Source: Fagopyrum homotropicum
Lineage: Eukaryota; Streptophyta; Magnoliopsida; Caryophyllales; Polygonaceae
DNA: 64,000 bases
Direction: 5' to 3'
NCBI GenBank assembly: GCA_033239125.1
Contig: BSWB01000003.1
Coordinates: forward strand, 138,174,320-138,238,319
Shown: positions 1-9,997 of the stretch, in pieces
Position numbering within the stretch: the first letter of the stretch is position 1
Layout: each line of letters begins with the position of its first letter
Position numbers and translations under genes: made by a program
The notes under the pieces: model-generated
Databases searched by the model: none
Seen by the model: only the letters and a program-made list of their open reading frames with translations
What the model was told of the DNA's origin: nothing

Positions 1-162
1 TGTGTACATTCATACAATAAAAATATTATGTTTTGAAATTGTTTTAAGTACATTTGTGCCTTGTTGTATGATCCAAGTAATGTTGTTGTTAAACCAAGGT
101 CGGGACCCATTGTGAGGTCCTAACCAATAGCTCCCCGAGTTTTGAGAACTTGGGGTGTTACA
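1..162 (+). mobile_element. 3' end of family X chromovirus-type LTR (copy A)
   Basis: Ends with the block shared by all the chromovirus-type LTRs here (GGTCGGGACCCATTGTGAGG, then CTTGGGGTGTTACA). It matches 37398-37559 base for base apart from a few substitutions, and the same unique sequence follows both copies. Only the terminal part lies in the window. It marks the left edge of a segmental duplication. Confidence 0.85.
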
Positions 163-957
163 TTAGTCAAATCCCTGTATAACATTGCCAAAACATCTTG
201 TCCAGCCTATTTGACGTACAAGAAATTATTATGGGTATGAAATGTGTGTGAAATAAAGTGAAATTATAAAAAAGGTACAAAATTATAAATGCTAAAAGAA
301 GCACAAGGTAGAAATATGATAATTTTCGCTTTCATCCCATAAGTTGGTGTGCGTTGGTTGACTATTATACATAATCTTCAACCTCTTCATACTCGATTTT
401 CATCTTCAACCTCCGCTTTGTTATGTTAACCGAATACTTGTATTGAGTCGAAGATGATGAAAAAGCTCAATCTTCACCTTCATTTCTTTCATTTTGAGTA
501 ACCGAACGGACTCTAATCTACATGAAGGTATGCTGGCTGATTGTGCATGAAATCGGCAAGGCGGCGATGCTATAATAGGCGGCGGTTGTGTAGCGTCGCG
601 ACAAATGGGGATTGTGGCGGCCCAAACCGGAATTTGGACAATACATCTTACTTGCCGGATTACAGTTGATCCCTTGAATGGATGAAATAAGTTAGATAAA
701 CCACATAAGTAGAGGAATAATTGTATGTGTAAAGGGTAATAGGGATATTTTTAATGCTATTGTCACTTAAATATGAATTGAATTGTATTTTGGGTGAATT
801 GAGTAACCAAACATTTTTCAGTTTTGGATTTAGCAATTAGACCCATAATATTTTTCTACTGGGTTAATGTAACCTGTTTTTTTTACCGTTCAAACACACT
901 TCCGAATTAGGGTTCTTATGCTCCCCCTCCTCTCTTCTGGTACTTGTCTCTCCTGTC
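163..957. other. Segment S, copy A: no gene seen
   Basis: AT-rich, non-repetitive-looking sequence with no convincing coding potential. It is duplicated at 37560-38385 with roughly 1-2 percent difference by eye. It contains a short internal repeat (ATCTTCAACCTC twice near 380-410) and a pyrimidine-rich run from about 900. I see no RNA gene. Confidence 0.6.
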
Positions 958-1519
958 TTGAGACCACTAGGGAGCAACCTTCACTCTTCTTTGTCATCCC
1001 CGGTGACCCACGCCGCCTTGTTGCCGCCGCTTCACCACCTCCGTCTCCGTCTCAGCTCGCCGAGAAGAGTCTTATCGGATCCGCCTGTGTGCCTCTCGCC
1101 ACAAGCAACATTTGGGTCCAAAAATCCTTCCTATCACGGCCGAGAAGTTGTGGAGGACACTCTTGACCTTTTTCTTGCAACCTTCGTAGTGGATTCGGAC
1201 TCTCAAGTGCCATGTCTACAATCAAGTCAAATAACAAGAAGATTAGACGATTTGTTGATGACCATGTACATAGATACGGAGATGGGCGTACTAACAAGGG
1301 CTCATGGTAGTGAAACAAGGACTGTTGTTCTCAATGGTCTAGATGCCTCCTACCAGTCCATTATCGATGTTGTTCATGCTAGGGACACACCAATTCCGTT
1401 CGAAGAGCTTCACAAGAAACTTATCAACAAGGAGCTCCAATTGAAGAAGGTCTCAACAACACCTCCCTCGGCACCTGCTACAACCTTCATTGCTCGATCA
1501 GTAGGAAAGAACAAGCATA
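958..1519 (+). pseudogene. Chimeric ORF fragment with copia-gag-like part, cut by Athila
   Basis: The frame opens at 958 and runs into the Athila LTR, where it stops at 1528-1530. Codons from about 1321 to 1460 read VVLNGLDASYQSIID, then RDTPIPFEELHKKL, which resembles the UBN2-type Gag of plant Ty1/copia elements (NGL, then the FEELH block). The first ~120 codons look like unrelated Ser/Pro/Leu-rich sequence. A 23-bp word (1297-1319) sits just upstream of the copia-like part and recurs at 14870-14892 just beyond it. The uninterrupted version is 38386-39084. I infer a captured, non-functional gag piece; a host chimeric gene cannot be excluded. Confidence 0.5.
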
Positions 1520-3193
1520 TGTTAGCATGAAATATTGTGATATTTTAGGCACGTTTTCTAATCGTATTTGATTCATATTGATAGTCTTTGATTGAGCTTT
1601 GTGCATATCTGAGCTAGTATTGCCTATATTGTCGATATGGATGTCTACACGAGTTCTATGTTGATTATAGGTGATTTAGAGCTATTTCCGAACGGAATCG
1701 AGCAAAGGAGAGTTGAGTTGATATGTCCATAGATCGAGGACACCTTTTGGAAGCAATTTGGAGTCTTAGATTGAGGAATGCACGAATGAAGGCAAGAACC
1801 ACGTTCTCACCCTAAATTACGGCCGTGGATTTTGAGTCAGAATTCGATGTTCATTCCAGGAGATATTACGGACGTGGAACTAACCGTAGTAGTTTCCACG
1901 CCCTAAATTACGGTCGTGAAAAGATTCCACGACCGTGATTTTGGCGAATCTTTTCGCCATGTTTCGAAGCCACGATCTTTTGAAGATTGGGCCGGGCCGA
2001 CATTTTGCCCTGCATTATAAAATAGACGGATGAGACAAGATTCCGTCACCTCGCTTACGACCTTTCAACCCTCGCTTAGCGGCAAAACGCAAAAACCCTC
2101 ATCTTGGAGGAAATTTGGAGATCTCATTGAAGATCAAAGTTCGTATTGAAGAGTTGCTGTTTGTGATCTTCGTGTTTGTGGAAGATCGAAGTTCTTGGAG
2201 GATTTTGCAAGAAGATCTCTCTTCTTGTTTAGGTTTGATTCAGAATCGGATTGACATCCCGTTTCTCTTCTTTCCTAAAGATTGTGATTGCTTGGTCCGT
2301 TTTGGATCTTTAGGTAAACACTTGTTTTTGATTGTGATTCTGAGATTCACTTGAAGATTATTGATAGTTCTTGAAAGTTTTCATCTTTTATCTCTTAATT
2401 CTTGAATCAATATCAATATGACAGTTATTGGCTAAAAACCCTTAACAATTCTAAGGTGAAGGGTTGATAGTTGTGGCTTAGATGATGATAGATCGATCGT
2501 AAACAGATTAGACCCTGAGAGTTAGAGAATTATCGCCGACAACCCTAAATCACGGGCTGTTCTTGAGTTCCACGACCGTGGAATCTCAAGATCCAACCGT
2601 AATTTCCCTAAGTCTACGAGCTTGCTTTTACCTTAATCTAAAGTTAAAGATTTGCTTTAGCTTAGCTTAGACTTGTCTTTTCTAGGTGGTAGTGAAGCCT
2701 CAACAACCTCTACCTCGATTGTGAGCCTCAACAACCTCAATCGGATAAGTTAGTCTTGATCTTTAGATTATAAGTTTGGGTATTTGATACTAATCCTTGC
2801 CTTTAGAATCTTTCTATATTGAGCCTCAACAACCTGTATAGGGAGTGTCTTTTAGGTGAATTACATAAGGTTTTTGGAACCTCAACCGTACGATTACCTT
2901 ACATTAGTATACCCTTGCATATCTCGACTCTGTCTTTATATCATTAGTATATCTTGAATCGATTGCCACAGCTGGATACTTGGATCTTTAGGATTGTTGT
3001 TTTCCCGATAATTTGCAAACTCCCATATTCACTTGCTTGATAACCTGCGATCGAGTTCGTTCCACCCAAATCCCTGTGTTCGATACTCTGGAATTCTTGC
3101 TAATCTACGTCGATCCGTACACTGCGGGTTCGCTTGCTTGATTCTAGTTTTATAAATTTAAAGCTTATTTGCACACACCTCTAGGGGCGAACA
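1520..3193 (+). repeat. Athila 5' LTR
   Basis: Begins TGTTAGCATG and ends GGGGCGAACA. Contains the element-specific CACGGCCGTG-type motifs (1816-1829, 1852-1880, 1891-1943, 2568-2583) and three copies of GCCTCAACAACCT (about 2697, 2724 and 2823). The small frame at 2115-2354 is present unchanged in the 3' LTR only because the LTRs are young; I do not call it a gene. Confidence 0.95.
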
Positions 3194-3199
3194 AGTTTT

Positions 3200-3217
3200 T
3201 GGCGCCGTTGCCGGGGA
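3200..3217 (+). promoter_or_regulatory. Primer-binding site, tRNA-Asp type
   Basis: TGGCGCCGTTGCCGGGGA starts 7 bases after the LTR and matches the complement of the 3' end of plant tRNA-Asp. This is the usual primer of Athila and Tat elements. Confidence 0.9.
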
Positions 3218-3294
3218 TTTGGCTTCGTCCGAATCCGGTAGCCGGTTGTCAAGCTTGGGAGCTTGCTCTCGTTATTTGATTTTTCTTTGAGTGC

Positions 3295-5208
3295 ATGCGC
3301 AGGTCTAGGAACACCGAAGATCTCTTACCTCTTGATCAAGAGCTAGAGAAAACCTTGAGGCAAAAGCGCAAGGAAAGGAAGATGGCTGAAGAAAACGAGC
3401 ACAATCTTCAAACTAAGTTGGCAGAGAAAGAAGCTCAACTCCGATGGAATGAGACTCTCCTCCAGGATGAGATGGATCGTCATCAAACTCAAGTTAACGG
3501 TCTACAAGACATGATCGTCCAAATGAAGATAAAAATGAGCGATCTTGAAGATAAGGTGGGCAAGAAGTCCTCGAGAAGGAGAACAAGGTCTAGAAGAAGA
3601 AACCACTCATCCACCGATGATAGTGATTCTTCCATGCCTCCGCTAGAAGAGATTGATCCCACGATCAATATAAATCCTTTCAATCCACAAGGAGCTGCTA
3701 ACCGCCGCATTCCACCTAGGAACGCGAGGGTCGAACGTGTGGATAATGAGCCGAGAACTCTTGGCCAGCGGATGGATCCGACACAACAACCACGCCGCTT
3801 AGGTGTGAATTTTGATGCTGAGGATGTACAAGGGTTTAGCTTTAACCCTCAAGTTATCACTCTTGTTCGCCAAAGTCAGTTTGGCGGTACAAGCGCTGAA
3901 TCTCCACACCAACACTTGCAAAACTTTGAGTGTATGATGGAGACGATGAGACCGAAGAGCGCTACTACCAACAGCTATAAGCTCAAACCTTTCTTTTTCT
4001 CCTTGAAAGGGAAAGCGCTATCTTGGTACCAAGCTCTTCCTAGTGGGAAACTAGAAACATGGGAAGACCTCTCCGCAGAGTTTCTCACCAAATTCTTTCC
4101 GCCATCCAAAACAGCGGAACTTAGAGGTAAGATTAATGCTTTTTCTATGAGACCTAACGAAAGTTTGTTTCAATCTTGGGAAAGGTTTCAGGATTTGCTC
4201 TTGGATTGCCCTCATCATGGCATATCCAAGCTTGCCTTGCTGGAGATTTACTACAAAGGGCTGGATGCGGGAACGCAATTCAACCTCCAATCCCTCTCAT
4301 GTGGAACGTTCATGGACATGAGAGAAGATGACGCTTGGGACTTCATTGAGAAGCAAGCAAGAGTCATAGAGAAGTATTCCCACCGGAAAGTGGAGGGAAA
4401 TCGTGTGGAGCAAGGAGCAAAGCTCACACATGAAGCTCAAAATCAGATTTTCTCCCTCAACAATGAGATCAAAGAGTTGAAGGAGACTATCAAGACCAAC
4501 TTCCCAAAGCAACAAGAGAAGGATGTTGGCTATTTGGGCAACAACAACGGCGGTGATAACACCAACCGCAACAACAATAACCGGAACAATAACCGGAATA
4601 ACAATTGGAATGGAAACAACAACAACCGGAACAACAACAATTGGAACAACAATCGGGGTTCGAACAACAACAATTGGCGCTCCAATCAACAAAATTCCGG
4701 TAACTCCTATCCTTCCAATTCCAATTCACTAACTCCACCCTCTTCTTCCTCTACTCCTTTGAAAAGCCAGGGGCAATCATCAAATGGAGGAAACAATACG
4801 GGAAAGGAGAAGCCGGATCCTATGTTGGAAACAATCTTGGGAAAGCTTCAAGGGTTGGAGAACCGCATCATCAAGGTTGATGATCAAATTTCTAAGGTTG
4901 ACAAAGCTCAAAAGGTTTTGGAAAACCAAATGTTCAACCATGCGGAGGAAGTTCCTAGAAATCAAGGGAAACTTCCAGGAAAAACGGAGGACAACCCTAA
5001 AGGAAGGGTAATGGCGATTACAACTAGGAGCGGAGTGACTACCACCGATCCGCAGCCTACGTTCGTTGAAGTCCCCGTAGAGAAGGGCAAAGAAAAGGGG
5101 AAGGAGAAGGAAGACGTCTATGTTCCTCCTCCAGCTTTCAAACCTCCCCTACCGTTCCCTCAATCTAGAGCGCGAGCGCGCCTAGATAAACAATTTGGTA
5201 GTTTATAG
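3295..5208 (+). CDS. Athila Gag
   Basis: A 637-residue structural protein expected to build the cytoplasmic virus-like particle. In order: a charged coiled-coil-like N-terminus (about residues 14-90), a basic RRRTRSRRR patch (about 95-105), the retrotransposon Gag core (about 200-340, with WYQALPSGKLETWEDL and ELRGKINAF), a second helical stretch, then an Asn-rich low-complexity tract (about 415-480) and a Lys/Pro-rich tail. I see no CCHC zinc knuckle; the Asn/Arg tract may bind RNA instead. The start follows the primer site by about 80 bases. The frame stops TAG at 5206-5208, six bases before the pol ATG. Related elements usually read gag and pol as one frame, so the stop may come from a one-base loss in the T run at 5202-5204. 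Confidence 0.93.
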   Translation: MRRSRNTEDLLPLDQELEKTLRQKRKERKMAEENEHNLQTKLAEKEAQLRWNETLLQDEMDRHQTQVNGLQDMIVQMKIKMSDLEDKVGKKSSRRRTRSRRRNHSSTDDSDSSMPPLEEIDPTININPFNPQGAANRRIPPRNARVERVDNEPRTLGQRMDPTQQPRRLGVNFDAEDVQGFSFNPQVITLVRQSQFGGTSAESPHQHLQNFECMMETMRPKSATTNSYKLKPFFFSLKGKALSWYQALPSGKLETWEDLSAEFLTKFFPPSKTAELRGKINAFSMRPNESLFQSWERFQDLLLDCPHHGISKLALLEIYYKGLDAGTQFNLQSLSCGTFMDMREDDAWDFIEKQARVIEKYSHRKVEGNRVEQGAKLTHEAQNQIFSLNNEIKELKETIKTNFPKQQEKDVGYLGNNNGGDNTNRNNNNRNNNRNNNWNGNNNNRNNNNWNNNRGSNNNNWRSNQQNSGNSYPSNSNSLTPPSSSSTPLKSQGQSSNGGNNTGKEKPDPMLETILGKLQGLENRIIKVDDQISKVDKAQKVLENQMFNHAEEVPRNQGKLPGKTEDNPKGRVMAITTRSGVTTTDPQPTFVEVPVEKGKEKGKEKEDVYVPPPAFKPPLPFPQSRARARLDKQFGSL

Positions 5209-5213
5209 AACTC

Positions 5214-8200
5214 ATGAGCAAGCTGCATATTAATATACCTTTCATTGATGCCATTGTAGGTATGCCGGCTTATGGCAAGTTCTTGAAGGAGCTCCTCTCT
5301 AACAAGAGGAAGCTAGAAGATTTTGGTGAAGTCAAGATGAGTTCGGATTCTTCGGATCTCATCAAGACTATGAAGGAGAAAATGCCCCCAAAGCTGAAAG
5401 ATCCGGGGTCATTTTGCATTCCCATTGGAGTGGGAGAGGTCACATATGACGCTTTATGTGACTTGGGAGCAAGTGTGAGCATCATACCACTTGCATTGTG
5501 CAGGAAGATCGGTTTAGGCGACCCTAAACCGGTGAAGATGACGTTATACATGGCGGATCGATCCATTACTCGCCCCGTCGGCATTGTAGAAGACGTCCCG
5601 GTCAAGCTAGGCAAGTTCTTTGTTCCCATTGATTTTGTCGTGCTTGACATTCCTGCGGATAGTCCGGTCCCGATCATACTCGGAAGGCCGTTTCTTGCAA
5701 CTTCTGGCTGCATGGTCGATTGCAAGAATGGGAGGCTCGCTTTTGATATTGGGGAAGAGAAAGTAGAATTCGTTCTTTCCACTCTAGTGAAGGAGCCAAT
5801 CTTTGATGAGGATATTTACAATGTCCAAGACGAAGAAGGTTTATCTAGGGAAGAGGTAAGTGCAATTCTCTTTAACGATCCTTTGCAAATGGTTATTACT
5901 ATGAGTCTAACCGATGTAGAAGAAGAGGAAGAGTGCAAAGAGGAAATTAAAGCCTTAGGAGCACAAGAAGAGATGTATGAAGTGGAGTTTGAGAAACTCC
6001 ACGATGAGGCTGAAAATACTCGAATCCACGGTCATACTCTGTATTCCACGACCGTGGATTCCACGACCAAAATCAACCTCCATTCCAGAGGATATTACAG
6101 CCGTGGAACTCCAGAGGAGACCGTAATTTTGGCCGTGGAAGATGGTGATCGGCATACTTCTCCAACTTCTTCTAATTCTTCTCCAAACCATCCAACCTCC
6201 TTAGAAACTTCTAAGGAAACATCGGAAGCTCCTCAAGGATTATTGGAAGCTCCGAAAGCAATGGAACTCAAACCACTTCCTACTCATCTAAGGTACGCTT
6301 TTCTTGGATCTAATTCCACCTTCCCGGTTATCGTTAGTTCCGAATTAAGCATAGATGAACATGAACAGCTCATGATTGTCCTTAGGAAACATAGAAAAGC
6401 CATAGGCTATACTATTGAGGACTTAGTAGGAATTAAACCCTCCCTATGCATGCATAAGATACTAATGGAGGAGGACTTTAGAACTTCAAGACAACCTCAA
6501 AGGCGGTTGAATCCGACCATGAAGGAGGTTGTCAAGAAGGAAATTCTTAAACTTCTTGATGCAGGTATCATCTATCCTATCTCCGATAGCAAGTGGGTGA
6601 GCCCAGTTCAAGTAGTTCCGAAGAAGGGAGGAATGACAGTCATCACCAATAAGAACAACGAACTCATTCCTACCCGAACTGTAACTGGATGGCGAATGTG
6701 CATAGACTACCGCAAGCTCAACAATGCAACGCGGAAGGATCACTTTCCATTGCCATTCATCGATCAAATGCTTGAAAGGTTAGCACAACATTCATACTTT
6801 TGCTACCTTGACGGCTATAGTGGTTTCTTTCAGATCCCGATACATCCGGATGATCAAGAGAAGACCACATTCACGTGCCCTTGGGGTACGTTCGCTTATA
6901 GGAGAATGCCGTTCGGGCTTTGCAACGCCCCAGCCACCTTTCAACGGTGCATGATGGCCATCTTCTCCGAATATGTAGAGGAAATCATGGTAGTCTTCAT
7001 GGACGACTTCTCCGTTTACGGTTCCTCTTTTAACGATTGTCTTTCTAACCTTTCTCTTGTTTTGCAAAGATGTGAAGACACTAACCTAGTTCTTAATTGG
7101 GAGAAGTGTCAATTCATGGTTAAGGAAGGAATCGTGTTAGGTCACTTAGTCTCTAGTAGAGGGATAGAGGTAGACAAAGCTAAAATAGAGACCATAGAGA
7201 AACTTCCTCCCCCAATTTCGGTGAAGGGAATAAGAAGTTTCCTAGGACATGCTGGATTTTATAGACGTTTCATTCAGGACTTTTCTAAGATATCAAAACC
7301 TCTCACTAATCTATTGATGAAGGATGCGGTTTTTGAGTTTTCACAGGAGTGTCTAGATGCGTTCAACACCATTCGGCAAGCTCTAATTTCAGCACCCATT
7401 ATCCAACCCCCGGATTGGACTCTCCCTTTCGAGATTATGTGTGATGCTAGTGACGTAGCCATTGGAGCTGTTCTTGGGCAACGAAAGGAAGGACGAACCC
7501 ACGCCATATACTATGCTAGCAAGACGCTAGACGAAGCCCAGCTCAACTACGCCACTACGGAAAAAGAGTTTCTAGCCATTGTCTACGCAATTGACAAGTT
7601 TCGCTCTTATCTTGTAGGTGCAAAGGTGATTATCTACACGGATCATGCTGCGATCCGGTACCTCCTTGCAAAGAAAGACGCGAAGCCAAGGCTAATTAGA
7701 TGGATTCTTCTCCTACAAGAATTCGATCTTGAGATCCGCGACAAGAAAGGCTCGGAAAATTCTGTTGCGGATCATTTGAGTCGTCTAACACATCTAGAGG
7801 ACGACCATTTACCCATTGATGACTCCTTCCCGGACGAACACCTACATATCATAGAGGAGTGCATCAAGGTAATCTCCAAAGGTAACGAACCATGGTTTGC
7901 TGACTTCGTTAACTATTTGGTTTGCCAGGAGATACCACCCGGACTGTCATACGCACAAAGGAAGAAGTTCTTCAAGGACGTCCGAGAATACCATTGGAAC
8001 GAGCCTCTCCTCTTCAAGAGAGGTCCGGATGGCATCATCCGGCGATGTGTGCCGGAAGATGAGATGCAAAGTGTCATCCGTCATTGTCATTCACTACCTT
8101 GTGGAGGACACGCTAGTTCGAACAAAACTAGCGCAAAGGTATTGCAATCTGGATTCTATTGGCCTACTTTATTTAAAGATGTGCAATCCTTTGTTTCTTG

Positions 8201-9167
8201 TTGCGATGCTTGTCAAAGAACAGGCAATATCTCTAGGAGGAACGAGATGCCCCTCAACAACATCCAGGAGGTGGAGATTTTCGACGTTTGGGGAGTCGAT
8301 TTCATGGGATCATTCCCTTCTTCTTATGGAAACCAATACATACTATTGGCGGTAGATTACGTCTCTAGATGGGTCGAAGCAATTGCCTCTCCCACAAATG
8401 ATGCCATGGTGGTGGTCAAGTTCTTCAACAAGACCATCTTTCCGCGATTCGGGACGCCAAGGACGATCATTAGTGATGGAGGTTCTCACTTCATAGCCCG
8501 TCGCTTTGAAGCTCTTCTAACCAAGTATGGGGTTACTCACAAGATCGCCACCCCTTACCATCCACAAACGAGTGGACAAGTTGAGATCTCAAATAGGGAG
8601 ATCAAGGGAATTCTAGAGAAGACGGTTTCAAGGACTAGGAAGGATTGGTCCTTGAAACTAGATGATGCATTATGGGCATACCGGACTGCATACAAGACTC
8701 CCATAGGAACCACACCATACAACCTTGTGTATGGGAAGTCTTGTCACTTGCCGGTAGAGCTAGAGCACAAAGCGTTTTGGGCTATCAAATGGCTGAATTT
8801 CGGCATGAAGGAAGCGGGAGAGAAGCGTCTCCTAGACATCAACGAGCTGGATGAACTCCGTTTGAACGCCTATGAAAACGCTAAGATCTACAAGGAAAGA
8901 GCAAAGCGTTGGCATGATAAGCATATCATTCCAAAGGACTTCCAAGAAGGAGATCAAGTCCTCCTCTTCAATTCGAGACTTCGCCTCTTTCCAGGTAAGT
9001 TAAAATCTCGTTGGACTGGACCTTTTCTAATTAAGCGTATTTTCCCCCATGGTGCAGTTGAAGTATGGGGTGAAGCTAGTGGAAGTTTTAAGGTGAACGG
9101 CCAACGACTCAAGAAGTACTCGCCGGAACTCCAAGCTGAGGAGTTTGCACCTACCGCACTCGAATAA
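5214..9167 (+). CDS. Athila Pol polyprotein: protease, RT, RNase H, integrase
   Basis: 1,317 residues, open throughout. Protease: DLGA at 83-86 (the Athila form of DTG/DSG). A spacer at about 265-320 is encoded by the repeated CACGGCCGTG-type motif also found in the LTR. Reverse transcriptase: GYSGFFQIPIHP, then the catalytic FMDD at 595-598. RNase H: DASDVAIGAVL at about 744. Integrase: H..H..C..C with CCDACQ, then catalytic D1029, D1088 and E1124, giving the DD35E spacing, and a C-terminal domain ending near 1300. All catalytic residues are present. No chromodomain is seen, as expected for Athila. The frame differs from gag. The ATG at 5214 is the first Met, but the frame is open from 5202 and probably continued from gag ancestrally. 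Confidence 0.95.
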   Translation: MSKLHINIPFIDAIVGMPAYGKFLKELLSNKRKLEDFGEVKMSSDSSDLIKTMKEKMPPKLKDPGSFCIPIGVGEVTYDALCDLGASVSIIPLALCRKIGLGDPKPVKMTLYMADRSITRPVGIVEDVPVKLGKFFVPIDFVVLDIPADSPVPIILGRPFLATSGCMVDCKNGRLAFDIGEEKVEFVLSTLVKEPIFDEDIYNVQDEEGLSREEVSAILFNDPLQMVITMSLTDVEEEEECKEEIKALGAQEEMYEVEFEKLHDEAENTRIHGHTLYSTTVDSTTKINLHSRGYYSRGTPEETVILAVEDGDRHTSPTSSNSSPNHPTSLETSKETSEAPQGLLEAPKAMELKPLPTHLRYAFLGSNSTFPVIVSSELSIDEHEQLMIVLRKHRKAIGYTIEDLVGIKPSLCMHKILMEEDFRTSRQPQRRLNPTMKEVVKKEILKLLDAGIIYPISDSKWVSPVQVVPKKGGMTVITNKNNELIPTRTVTGWRMCIDYRKLNNATRKDHFPLPFIDQMLERLAQHSYFCYLDGYSGFFQIPIHPDDQEKTTFTCPWGTFAYRRMPFGLCNAPATFQRCMMAIFSEYVEEIMVVFMDDFSVYGSSFNDCLSNLSLVLQRCEDTNLVLNWEKCQFMVKEGIVLGHLVSSRGIEVDKAKIETIEKLPPPISVKGIRSFLGHAGFYRRFIQDFSKISKPLTNLLMKDAVFEFSQECLDAFNTIRQALISAPIIQPPDWTLPFEIMCDASDVAIGAVLGQRKEGRTHAIYYASKTLDEAQLNYATTEKEFLAIVYAIDKFRSYLVGAKVIIYTDHAAIRYLLAKKDAKPRLIRWILLLQEFDLEIRDKKGSENSVADHLSRLTHLEDDHLPIDDSFPDEHLHIIEECIKVISKGNEPWFADFVNYLVCQEIPPGLSYAQRKKFFKDVREYHWNEPLLFKRGPDGIIRRCVPEDEMQSVIRHCHSLPCGGHASSNKTSAKVLQSGFYWPTLFKDVQSFVSCCDACQRTGNISRRNEMPLNNIQEVEIFDVWGVDFMGSFPSSYGNQYILLAVDYVSRWVEAIASPTNDAMVVVKFFNKTIFPRFGTPRTIISDGGSHFIARRFEALLTKYGVTHKIATPYHPQTSGQVEISNREIKGILEKTVSRTRKDWSLKLDDALWAYRTAYKTPIGTTPYNLVYGKSCHLPVELEHKAFWAIKWLNFGMKEAGEKRLLDINELDELRLNAYENAKIYKERAKRWHDKHIIPKDFQEGDQVLLFNSRLRLFPGKLKSRWTGPFLIKRIFPHGAVEVWGEASGSFKVNGQRLKKYSPELQAEEFAPTALE

Positions 9168-9209
9168 GTGCGAGATTGGTCTAGCTACGGACCTTAAACA
9201 AAGCGCTTC

Positions 9210-9225
9210 TTGGGAGGCAACCCAA
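9210..9225 (+). promoter_or_regulatory. Conserved hairpin just after pol
   Basis: TTGGGAGGCAACCCAA can form a 5-bp stem, 43 bases after the pol stop. I know this block as a common feature after pol in plant Athila/Tat elements; its role is unknown to me. Confidence 0.6.
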
Positions 9226-9997
9226 GGTATTGCATTCTCGTTTTTGTTTTCGATTCATAGATTAGTTTAGAATAAACGTTTTCGCTTTGTTTCGCCTCGA
9301 TTTCTTCCGGTATGTTCGTGTTTTTGGTTGTAGGAATGATGGAAAAGGAGAAAGGAGGGATAATGTCAAAGAAAAGCGACGAAATTTGGACTTTGAAGCT
9401 TTACAGAGGGTTCCACGGTCTAAATCACGGTCGTCATAGCTACAGTGGCCGTAATTCTCAAAAGCCTGTGAAAAATCACCAAAACCACGGGTCCGTACAT
9501 TTCCACGGCCGTGGAATGCCCCGACAGACCGTGATTCTTGAAATTTTGCCTGCGAGTATAAAAGCCACACTTCGTCACAAAAACACCACAATCCTTCCCC
9601 AATTCCACGACCTAGATACCGAAAACACGAACCCTCTCCAAATTCTTCATTTTCTAATCGTTTTCAACGATTCTTCGTCCTAAACTGCAGCAAATCCAAC
9701 CACGAACAAGATTCAAGCAACAAATCGAGTGGAAAACGATCAACAAACCCGCATTTTGGATTTTTCAATCCGAAAAAAAAGGTTATTTCCTTCTCTTCGA
9801 TTCTAGTGGATTTGGTTCGTTTTTGCCATAGATTTTTAGGAAGAACTGATAAAGATTGGAAGAAATTAGATTAGGACTGCTTGTTGTGGTGAGATTGGGT
9901 GAATTTGCTGAGATTCACAAGATTCTGTCTAGAATTACGGTCTCTGGAGGTTCCACGGCCGTGGTTTTCGAAGAACAGACCGTAATTTTGAACAGAA
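9226..9997 (+). other. Athila untranslated spacer with repeated palindromic motifs
   Basis: No convincing gene. The spacer carries several copies of the element's motif: TTCCACGGTC at 9411-9420, the full palindrome TTCCACGGCCGTGGAA at 9501-9516, TTCCACGGCCGTGG at 9951-9964, and flanking ACCGTAATTT or ACCGTGATTC words. Small frames here (9312-9683, 9856-10056) are probably chance. Confidence 0.6.

Noticed and set aside
2115..2354. 79-codon frame identical at 13498-13737
   Set aside because: Identity follows from the young LTR pair; no domain, and it lies in the LTR leader.
5195..5216. Programmed -1 frameshift between Athila gag and pol
   Set aside because: No X XXY YYZ slippery sequence precedes the stop; a one-base loss is simpler. 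Kept only as a question in the findings.
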